Shown here one piece after another: positions 22,804 through 32,576 of a stretch of DNA of 64,000 nt. Positions within the stretch are counted from its first letter, which is position 1. Every line of letters starts with the position of its first letter. A model generated the notes under the pieces. The model ran no database searches. It was not told the origin of the DNA and worked only from the letters and a program-made list of their open reading frames with translations. This stretch comes from Oscarella lobularis (Eukaryota; Porifera; Homoscleromorpha; Homosclerophorida; Oscarellidae): the NCBI RefSeq assembly GCF_947507565.1, contig NC_089193.1:558001-622000 (forward strand), written 5' to 3'. A program made the translations under genes and the position numbers.

Positions 22804-25428
22804 TATTGCAATAGAGGGGACAAAAGCACAGAAAGAGTAAAACAAACCTATCTAACATTCAATACCACTTAAACTAAGACGAGACAAAATCAAACGAGCA
22901 TTCCACTTCCACAGACAAACACTAAAACGTTCGTGAAGTTCTCGCACTGCTTGACCGAGACCTTGATTTTGAGTAAGCGCTACCCGAGACGCCACAATTT
23001 TAATCATTTCGAGACCGAAGGACGTCCACATTCCCAGAGTTTCCACCACCATATGTATATACAATGTATATATATATATATATATGATCTCCGTCGAGTG
23101 AGGAATGAGGCAACGTCTTTTGCACTTATAGTTATTCCCGAATTGCAATTGTTGCGTTTAACGAAAGGCGAACGTTTTGAAGATATATCCCTGTCCAGCA
23201 AGCATGAAGACCTTTCAGACATGAGTGACGATCCTGCAACAGCTGAAGAAGCGAAGAAAGCTTTAGAGAAATACGGTAAGAAGTTGTCATCTTTGACTAC
23301 GTACAATTATTTATACACCGCATTTCCTTTCAGGAATTCGGGAATCGTTTTCAAACTGGGGAGGAAACGTCAGTGAAGTGATAGTCCTTGCCTTCTATCC
23401 ACATAATCGCAGCCATGTGAAGAAAATTATCAAAAACGTTAAGAAAGCCTCAATGAAAGTTCGCGTGTACGGTACAACTCACAGCTGGACCAATCTCTAC
23501 CCCGATCCCAATCAAATACTCATCCGAACGGAACACTTTATGAAATGTCCTCTGCTGTATCCTCCTCGAATAACTCTCAAAGATGAGAGTGAGGAAAGTG
23601 TTCTTGTCACTATCGTTTGCAGCGTGACCACGGCTGAATGCAAATTTCACCAGATACTAAAAAATTACAACTTTCCCTTTAACACGGTTGTAGGAGGGGT
23701 AACCTATGGTGGAATCATTGGAACCGGTTGTCATGTAAAAACAGCCATTGCATATAGTTTTGGTGTACACATCTTTGTATACAGGGTGTTGGGAAGGGTT
23801 GCCAAGCTCATCCTGACTTGGTCGAAGAAATAACACTTATTGACGGTAATGGAGACGAGGTAACGTACACAAAATCGGAAAACGAAGAACGGCTGAAAGC
23901 CGTTACAACCAGCATGGGTCTATTTGGCTTCATCTGCAACATTACATTTCGTGTCTTATCGCAGCAGAGAATTGTTGTAACGGAAAATGACAACGAATCC
24001 TATACGGTGCTCGACACACTAACTTCTGCTTCAGCTCTAAAGGTTAGTAGTTAGTTTAAATATTTCCTGCAAGTGCTTGGAGTTTTATGTACGTATTGAG
24101 CAAAGGATAGTAATTATAATCTTTACATAACTGTACACTCGCGTTGCATAGTAACACGTAAATACTGTATTTATAGTCATCCAATTCCTAACTCAAAGCT
24201 GCTTAGGCTTTAGCGGAAAAGAAAGACAACTACTTGACTGAAGTATTCTGGTTTCCATACAACAGCAATGCAATCGGAGCCATGAAGAAAACCGATTCAG
24301 GCCTGGACTGCATACTTCCAATAAAAATGTTTCTTCAACTTCTCATGGATCGGTCCCCTTGTTGCAAGAATTCACCCGGTGCTTTATCGCGTTGGGTTCC
24401 AGAAGACGACAAACTCTTCGTTAAAACAGTTCGAAACGCAACACACGAAGGTTTGCTTTAATTAAAAAACTCTGTTTCTGTCGTAAATTGTCTTTTGAGC
24501 AGAAGAAAAGGATGAAAGAGGCCCTTTATATTATCGGAAAAAAATTGCTAAAGAAATTCTTCGAGCAACTCTCTTTCAAGAAGTTCCAGAAAGGATAGCT
24601 GCATTTCCGGAATTCACTCCACTTTTCACCACTTTTGCACACCTCTGTATGAGCTCTTTCAAAATAGGTGGATTTGAAATTGGAGAGCCTAAAAAGTGAT
24701 TCATAACAGATAAAGCTTCAGTAGTAGTTATCAGCCACTTTTAGGGTTGTCCAAGAACTACCTCACGCAATCCATTACAAATTTTGGGTCACTGAAGGAT
24801 TCCCCATTTTTGTTCTAGAGTTTGCCTTCGCGATTGATGATGACTACGAAAACATTGCTAAGGCTTGCCAGGTAACTAGTTGACTAATGACAACGTCACA
24901 GTGACATTTATATATATTTTGTCCGGTGCATGCTTTTATAGGACGTTGTTGATGTTGTCAAGAAGTTTCATAGAGAATCCAAATATCCCATGTCCATGTG
25001 TTTCGAAATGAGGTTTATGTCTGACAGTAACAGTTTTCTGTGCCCGGCAGTTGTGGGGAATTCGAAGGACAGGGACAAGGAGATAAAAGTGGCTTACATT
25101 GAAATATTGGCTCTTGCCAGCAAAGACAGCATTGATACTTGGACAAAATTTGCGCAAGAAGTAGCTGACGTGAGAATGAATGCCTGAATTCTCTAATTAT
25201 AATTTGACACAACCACTGCTTTAGAAATGGATGAATACTCCGGGCGTCAAGCCTTTACCTCATTGGGGCAAAGCGGCTGAATTGGGATCCACAGCAAAGC
25301 TTGTGGAATACCTTTGGGATAACAACAAAGAGAATATGGAGAAGTTTTTGCGTCAGCTGAAAGAGTCCAAGGCAGATCCGGATGGAATATTTTTCAACAA
25401 ATATCTCAGGAAAGTATTTCGAAAGTAA
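22257..25428 (+). CDS. PLAT/LH2 domain fused to an FAD-linked aldonolactone oxidase-type enzyme
   Basis: Ten exons give an uninterrupted 725-residue frame: 22257-22433, 22498-22717, 23132-23275, 23334-23734, 23785-24042, 24207-24450, 24503-24667, 24735-24871, 24942-25169, 25225-25428. Residues 1-130 are a PLAT/LH2 beta-sandwich (YRIRIHTGECDECEDTDVSV, later SWRLESITIED and PCNEWF), a lipid or protein-binding module. From about residue 185 comes a VAO-type FAD-binding domain: VYGTTHSW holds the histidine that usually carries covalent FAD, and VGGVTYGGIIGTG is the pyrophosphate-binding stretch. The C-terminal third fits the D-arabinono-1,4-lactone / L-gulonolactone oxidase family and has the PHWGK signature near residue 675. 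The expected chemistry is oxidation of an aldonolactone or sugar alcohol with O2, giving H2O2; the substrate is unknown. There is no signal peptide, so it is likely cytosolic or bound to membrane through PLAT. A (TA)n microsatellite sits in intron 2. An upstream non-coding exon is possible (ag just before the ATG). Confidence 0.9.
22722..22798. repeat. (TA)n microsatellite in intron 2 of the PLAT-oxidase gene
   Basis: This is about 38 TA units with one TG interruption, starting a few bases inside the donor of intron 2. A second, shorter TA run lies at about 23066-23085 in the same intron. The open frames that cross it (YIYIYI) are artefacts. Confidence 0.95.
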
Positions 25429-25537
25429 AACGGATATCAATGGAACCCGCCTGACGTAGAACTGCGACCTAACTGTTTTATGTTATGTGTTTCTGCCTTT
25501 ATGTTTATCTGTATTGGTATTAACGTATTTGTATCAA

Positions 25538-26140
25538 CGTCCAATGAAAGAAAAGTGTGCGTCATCGTTCGCGCGAGAGTACATAAAGTCGCGCACGGCG
25601 CTCTCCCTCTTTACGTAACCAGTGGCGGATCCAGGGGGGGTCCATGGGGTCCATGGACCCCCCTCTTTGAGCAGAAAAAAAATTTTTTTAAAAGTAAAAT
25701 TGAAGTAAACGCAGTGATTTTGTATGTGGGAAGCCACTTAAGATTAAGGTTAGGGTTAGGGAGAGGAGATTTAGCCGATGAAAGTTAATTAGACACCTCA
25801 TCGTGCTTGCTGACTGGTCTAAGGCAACGCCCTGATGAAAATATCTCGTGAAATTTGCAAAAAAGTTTAACTGATAACATTTTTGCAGATTTGCGCGAGA
25901 AAAATTAAACTAAGGTTTATTTTAAAGGACCATTATACTTGAATAATGAAACTGTGTAGATGTTAAAATGCAACGAAAATGCGCCAATGTGGGCGTGGTC
26001 GGTAAAAATTTTTCGCGCGCGCCAAAGGCGCGCGCAACCTCTCTCATGGACCCCCCGTTGCTCGAATCCTAGATCCGCCACTGGTAACCCCGTCGCTTGA
26101 GAACTCGCCCGTACGCTTGGTTAGTCGTTGGAAGACGTAC
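25538..26140 (+). repeat. Dispersed repeat, copy with insertion
   Basis: 25538-25619 plus 26084-26140 together form one copy of the repeat seen on the minus strand at 8197-8336. The two halves are separated by the 464-bp element at 25620-26083. Confidence 0.8.
25620..26083. mobile_element. Non-autonomous DNA transposon (464 bp) with 5-bp target duplication
   Basis: Both ends carry the terminal inverted repeat CAGTGGCGGATC(C/T)AGG, followed inward by a GGGGGGTCCATG motif on both sides. GTAAC flanks the element on each side (25615-25619 and 26084-26088) but occurs once in the related uninterrupted repeat at 8.2 kb, so the duplication is 5 bp. There is no coding capacity. The internal part includes ttagggttaggg and GC-rich cgcgcgcgcc. 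The CAGTG...CACTG ends recall several cut-and-paste superfamilies (hAT, CACTA, Chapaev-like), but the 5-bp duplication does not settle which. Confidence 0.88.
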
Positions 26141-27251
26141 GAAGACGTTGGGGCATATCAGATGAATCATACCCGTGTTTTGCAGGGTACGCCGTTATTC
26201 GAGAGAAAACAGCAGAACACCGTCTGCTCTATAAAATACGGGACTTTGACATCTTCAAATAGCGCCTGAAGGGAAAGCAAAGGATACATAATGTCTGATG
26301 CAACGCTTGATAAAGAAACATCCGCTATGTGCTTCAACAAATCGGTCGAAAGAGCGTACATACCATATAGACATTCGACATAGATTCATAGCTTCACGAA
26401 ATTCCCTAACCGCCAAGAGCAGGCGTGGAGCAGATCCGAACCACTCTTCAGCTCTAGCGAACCTTTTTTTGTTTCCGCTTTGTTCCGGGTGTGCTTCGGT
26501 TATCCGGGACCTGCGACGAAGAAGACTCAGAAGACAGAATCTCCGGCCAGGAAGGCCATTCTTGGTTCTTTGAAGTCGCATTTGCTTCAGAACGACGTAG
26601 AATTTTCTCCTCACATAGCGGGTAGGCGTTCGCACGCGGAAAAGTCACTTTTTCCGATTATTGCACGACATCCACGTCGATTGACCGCAATCTAGTCCTA
26701 AAATTTAGACCAGTAGCCTCAAGCATTGGTTAAAAGTGCGCTGTAAGCATACGTACCCACTTGCCAAAGATATCGCCCTAATTTAATTTTATATAGGCGC
26801 TGCTAGCTTTCTCTAAATCCAAAATCTTCATGGTTAGCTTTCGGCTCGGTTGTTATTCTTTTGGAAGTACACGAACGATACCAGTTTCACAAGACTTCGT
26901 ATGACTTGCGCTTTATAGGGCTCGATCAAGTCGATGAATCATATGCCTCAGCTATCTTATCTACATGACGCCAGGATAAATTTAGCGAAAGGTGCGTTGT
27001 ACGCACGCGAGTATATATCAGAGTCGCGAACTTGGCTTCGAACATGTAGTCTTATCCGGTCAGCACATCCAAATTAAAATCTCAATGCGATAACATATGT
27101 ACGGGCACCATTTATTCGCGTGAGACGATACTCACTATACTAGACGCTAAATCGCATCGCGCTGGAGTAAAGCTCATTCACGGCCTGAAAGCTTACTCTC
27201 TATTTATCTTTGTAGCGTTTGAAGAAGAAGAAAAAAACGAGACGGCAAAGG
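26141..27251 (+). repeat. Upstream region of the sushi gene; contains segmental duplicate copy B
   Basis: From about 26495 this matches copy A at 19609-20955, the match continuing through the first exons to about 27795. It probably contains the promoter of the gene at 27252. Before 26495 no feature is recognised. Confidence 0.7.
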
Positions 27252-30200
27252 ATGCAAGCTAGACTTCTTTTGTTCCCCGTCCTGATGATTACCGCTACTT
27301 TAGGCGGTTCTCTAGCGCTGAGTACATTCTTTTCTCAAACGCGGTCAAGCTGATCTAAAACCTGCAACGTTACTCTCACAGGATGTTCCAGACGATGCCC
27401 TAGCTCCCCGAAACGGCGACGTTCAGATAGTCAATGACCCGCCAGCGTTCTCGTGTAATTCGTCAGAAGGCTACGTTCTCTTGGGGTCGCCAACGTCAGT
27501 TTGCCAACCCGAACCGGGCTCGTGGTATGGATATACCTGGTCAAGCAAAGTGCCCAAGTGCAGACAACGTATGAGTTGAATTATATGAATCTACCTCGCA
27601 GCTCTAGAGTGTTGTTTAGGATATTGCACTCCTCTGCTTCCACCAGATAACGGATCTTTGAACGTGCATCGTCACATAGCGTTTTATCGACGTGACGACA
27701 GCTTTAGGCTGGTAGGAAGCAGTAATCGAACTTGCTTACATAACGGAACTAAAGTGCACATTGGTCTGGATCACCTGTTTGGTGTTCGCGTAAGGCCTTT
27801 GGTGTCCTTAGTTGCTTGTTATGATTTCTTATCTTTAGCGTGCGCTGCTCCTCCGGTGGTGAAACGCGGTTATTTTGAGGAGAAAGGGCTGACGGCAAAG
27901 TACGCATGCAAGCGTCGTCACTCTATGATAGGAAATTCCACAATATTGTATAATGCGTCATCAAGTACATGGGCGTCTCCTGCAACGTGTCTGAAGACAG
28001 GTACGTACTGCTTTGAAGGCTTTTATCTGAGTGCTACATTGTCCGTTTTATTAGGTTGCCCTGATCTGCACCATCCTTTAAACGGTATTGTGCACTACAA
28101 CAAAAAGTTGTCGCAGGTGCACTACACTTGCAACCAGGGATATCTTTTGTTTGGCTCTCCGTACCGATCCTGCAATGAGACAACAGGCAAATGGTCAGGA
28201 TCGAGACTATCATGCACCACATCAGACGGTACGGAAAATTCTTACTTAAAACCCAACTGTACTTCTTTTTATAGCCAGCATAACGCGCTTCGAACACTGC
28301 TGTGTTTTGGAACATCCTTTTCTTGGGCAAGTGTCATTCGACAAAGTCAACTATACTAAACTCGAAGCGACGTACACCTGCTATCCTGGCTTTTTCCGTC
28401 ATGGAAACGAAAGAAGAGTTTGCATAAGCTACCGTCAAAATCGAAAGTTGTCAGGCTCTACCGCAAAATGCCTGCGTGCGTTTGAAGGCAACGGTTTAAT
28501 TAAGTAGCTTTTATTCTGACTCTCTAGCTTGTCCTACCATAAGCAAGCACCTGAGAAATGAAGCGTGACGGTTTCAAGGAATCGTGCATACTACACCTGC
28601 GATCATGGGTACAATTTGAAAGGGCCTACGATTCGGCGATGCAATCGACGCACGCTCCGTTGGTCTAATTAACTCGCCTCCGCGTTGCACGCATTGTGAG
28701 GGCATAAATACTACTAACATAATTAGTGATGTCTCTTTTTTATTTATCTGTCGTCGACCGAATTCTCCGCTTCAGGGATCAGTTTTGATTGACGGTTTCT
28801 TTTCTAACTATTCATGCATTTCTGGACACCGACTTGTTAGGCCATCATCAATACAATGTGTATCAGGAAAATGGGTGTCTAATCCTCCGAGTTGTGTTCT
28901 AGGTAAGGTAAAGGAAGATAGCTTGTGACGCTACATGCTTACAGTATAGCTTGCATAGTTTGTTCAACTGATGTTAGTATAGAGAACGGCAATGTCTACA
29001 TCAACCGTTCGGTTGCAGTGTACAGCTGCAAATCTGGCTACAGGCTTGCAAAGGAAAGCAAGCGACACCGTAAAAATATTCCTGGAGAGATTCTTTTTAC
29101 TGGTATTCTTCACGCGAGCCTTGGTGCACTCGTACGTGTTTAGCAATTTATAAAGCTTCGCAAGTTACTTTTGATTGGATATACGTTAGGCTGTCTTAAA
29201 CCAGTTTCACCTAAGAATGGAGGCGTAACGGAAAGAGAAAATGAAGCTACGTACGATTGCGATTATAAATTTGCTTTGCTCGGCGCAGAAACTCTCACCT
29301 GCAATGAATCAGGAAAGTGGTCGGCACCACCTCCCGTTTGCAAGAAACCAAGTAAATTATTATCGTAAATTCAAGATCACGTTTTTGTCTTGTAATTATA
29401 AATTTAGAGTGCGGTTTAGTAAAAACAGATTATAGCCAGAGAGTAACGTTCTCAGAGATTAATGAAACTTTGAAAGCGACGTTCACGTGTCGATATGGCC
29501 AGAATTTGTTTGGAAATGAGACAAAGATCTGCAATGCAAACGACATGCGCTGGCGCGGGCCAAAATTTGACGTTCAATTGCCCACCATTTCACGTGCGAA
29601 TTTCTTGTTGCAGTCAGAATCAAATTTTATTTTCTTCGTAGTCTGCCCTTTTTGGAACTTTACAATGGAAATGTGGTTCAGGATGACGTGACTGCTACGT
29701 ATTCTTGCAACGACGGTTTTAGACTTGTTGGTAGTCGAACTAGAACGTGCGGCAAATATTCCGGAGAGTGGAGTAGATGCCCACCCGTTTGCTCTGGTAA
29801 AAGTCAAAATTTTATATTGGTGAAATAGCTTAGAGTCTCTTTGTAGAAGATGGCTCTGGCCCTGGCTCTGGCTCTGGCTCTGACTCTGGTGACGAGTCAG
29901 AGCAAGACTTCTTCTCGACATGCTGCTCTCCTCCCAGTCCACCTAATGGATCCGTAGTGCTCACATCTCCACGAAAAGGCATTCGTTTGGCCCACTATTT
30001 CTGCAACAACGGCTTCAGATTGATAGAAAGGGGGCATACACGAGAATGCAATTCTTCATTCAATTTCTGGTCACCATCGTTTGAACCATCGTGCACGTCA
30101 AGTATGTATATGGCTACCGATCTTAGATTAAGGATTAAGTTTAATCACTTTTTTTCACAGCATGCCCGTCGCTCTCAAATCCACGAAATGGAGAAGTTTT

Positions 30201-31840
30201 ATTCGATGGATCGCGAGCAGTATACTCGTGCCATGCTCCGCTTATACTATACGGAAACAAGGAGCGGCTGTGTTCAAATGTCACGCGGCAGTGGATAGGC
30301 GAGTCTCCTGTTTGCTTGAGGGAGAGTAGTCCAACGAGTAAGAGTCATCCGGCGAGTAAGAGACATCCGAAGTTACTATAGCTGTTGTCTAAGTTTGTTT
30401 TAAGGTTGTCCCCCGCCGTGTTTTAAGGTTGTCCCCCGCCGCCTGACCTGGTGAACGGTCGGGTCGAAATCCTAAGCGACTTTTTTCCTTTTAGTGTAGG
30501 TGTAAAGTATGCCCGCAATGACGGCTACCGATTGGTTGGAATATCCGATAACCATTGCTCAGACGGCAAATGGCTTGCGCCAGTACCCTTCTGTTCAGGT
30601 TTTCGGAATTAAAATAGGGGTTGTGGCTATGCTAAAACTAAATAGTGCATATAGTGTGTCCGCCTCCGCCTCGTTTGCCAAACGAATTCGTTCAAGAGAT
30701 GGGATCCGTGGCGACGTACATCTGCAGTGATTGGAATATCTTTATGTTTGGAGATGCAACGATTACTTGTAATGCTGTAACAAAGTAGTGGTCTGAGTCA
30801 AAGCGAAGTTGCGTTTCACGTAAAGTCAATACCTATTTCTATTTAAGCTCACCTGACCCTTGCCTCTTTTTATTAAAATATAGGGTCATGCCTTCACGTC
30901 TATAACGTCCCTCTTTACGGAAAAGTTAAAAGAAGCCTTAACCCAACGTTCATAGAAACATTCTCGTGCTATGACGGCTTCGAAGTCGTGGGCGAACCCG
31001 TTCGCCGTTGCATTAATGGATCGTGGAACGTGTAAACAAATCCTTTCCAACTGCACCAAAGGGGAGACAAAACGCGACGAGTGCAATCGTTTGTGCACGT
31101 GCCAAAACAGCAGTTGGTCATGCTGTCGAGAACGCATGGAATTCACGTCGATGACTGTGAAGGAAAGACGGCGCTATATTCAAACGGTTCTAAACACGAC
31201 AACGAATCCAAAGTTCAACAACTTTCTGAATGCGACTAAAGAACAATTTGAACGTGATCTACCAGGTCTTGACCTGGTTAGTCCACTTACATTTCTATTC
31301 AGTCAGCGTCAATTCCTCACGAAATACGAAGACTTTCTGCAAAAAATCGACTGCCGCGTAACAGTACCTTACTGGGACTGGAGCGTCGTGGGTCAAGATC
31401 CCTACCGCTCGGACGTGTGGGGCGGAGAGGATTACCAGCTTGGAGGCGATGGCGTGGGACAACCATCGTGCGTTCAAACTGGACGTTTTCGCGCCAAAAT
31501 TTATTCGTTTGGCCATGGAATGTGCGTTGAACGAAACTTCTCCGGGACGTTTCCGGGTCCGGTTGAAATTGCTCGTCTGCTTTCGCTACCCGCTGACAGG
31601 TTCGAAGATTTGGAGCTTGGTCTTCGCATCAATTTTGACTTGTCTGTGCGCTGTCTCATTGGAGGGACAATGTGTTCTCACTCCGCTTTCTATACACCGG
31701 AGTTTTCGCTTCACGCTGCCTTCATTGACACACTGCTGAGAGATTGGGAGGGAAATAATTCTCTGTATCAAGGAGACGGACCTTTTCAAACGGCCGTCTA
31801 TCAGTTGAGAAATTCTTCTATGATAGTGTCGGACTCTTAA
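27252..31840 (+). pseudogene. Secreted multi-sushi (CCP) protein with a C-terminal tyrosinase-like domain, decayed
   Basis: An ATG at 27252 gives a signal peptide (MQARLLLFPVLMITATLGG). About fourteen sushi-type exons follow, each about 55-60 codons and flanked by phase-1 introns. Clean ones include 28056-28227 (GCPDLHHPLNG), 28307-28470, 28749-28900, 29191-29351 (GCLKPVSPKNGG), 29849-30101 (after a Gly/Ser/Asp linker) and 30163-30323. Many are damaged: a frameshift in the first module near 27405; Cys replaced by Arg in YRRDD; two lesions in 28530-28690; a lost second half at 29040-29110; a one-base loss in the T-run near 29652; Cys replaced by Arg near 30512; an in-frame TAG at 30786-30788; and a frameshift between the last sushi Trp and Cys near 31025. 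The last part (about 31040-31840) has a Cys-rich segment, VTVPYWDWS and FSLHAAFIDTLLRDW, typical of tyrosinase, but nearly all copper-binding histidines are absent. It was probably an extracellular recognition protein once. A functional gene with sequencing errors cannot be fully excluded. Confidence 0.75.
30398..30443 (+). repeat. 23-bp tandem duplication spanning a splice acceptor
   Basis: The unit ttttaaggttgtcccccgcc plus gtg occurs twice in a row. It contains the acceptor AAG|GTTGTCC of one sushi exon, so two acceptors stand 23 bp apart. Only the second keeps the sushi frame. Confidence 0.8.
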
Positions 31841-32576
31841 TTGGACCAAGATTTGCCACAGAGAAGGTGCCAAATCGCTGAGCGTCGAGGAGCTCGAGCG
31901 AATTCCACGTAAATCTTTCAGTGACTTGAGCCCTAAAGCATTGAGGTTTGATGAAGGCTGGAATAACGGAGATAAAGAAAGCAAATGAGATAAATGAATT
32001 TCTTCTTTTGGGTACGAAACCGCTGAGAAAATGCCCCGTTGCGGCGGAGCGACGCGATTGCGCATCGAGTGGCTGTTTGCCTTTCAACTAGACGATGGTT
32101 CAGCTCAATTGGGACTTGCTTGAGATGACAAGTGGGGTCGCAACTGTATGACGTTTTTTCTCGTCTCCCTCTTCTGTGTTTGTCTTTTGAATAACTTTCT
32201 CTCTCTCTCTCTTCGGTCTCTGCCTCTGGTGACATCATAGGTACATCCTCTTTAGGGTATCCGGGCTTCCTTTCTTTTTTTTTGTTATCGTTTCTCGACG
32301 TAAAGACGTGATTTCGTCTATTGCAAGGTACGAATGGGTGCATCTAAGAAAGGAGATGCGTTTGGAAGCTTCGATGAAGCAAATAGATTGCGCGATTTTA
32401 TGAAAATCGATTCGAAAGCGATTTCCGTCAAGCTCTCAGTCAGTTAGCGAACGTTTTCCCAACTCAATCTTTGCGCAGTTCTCTCTTGTAGGCAAGGAGA
32501 AACAGCGAAAAGCTGCAAATGGCGAGCACTGACTATTCTACACGAAGCTTCAGACAGTGAGAGAAAGAAAAAGAAA
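31841..32576. other. Gap between the two sushi genes
   Basis: No supported exon is seen on either strand. The long minus-strand frames are shadows of the tyrosinase-like exon or chance. A short CT microsatellite lies near 32199-32212. Promoter elements for the next gene are likely but not identified. Confidence 0.4.

Noticed and set aside
22607-22872. Long frames of alternating Tyr-Ile across 22.7 kb on both strands
   Set aside because: They are translations of the (TA)n microsatellite inside an intron.
31586-32343. Overlapping minus-strand frames of 159 and 136 codons
   Set aside because: Antisense to the tyrosinase-like exon or low-complexity; no domain and no splice partners.
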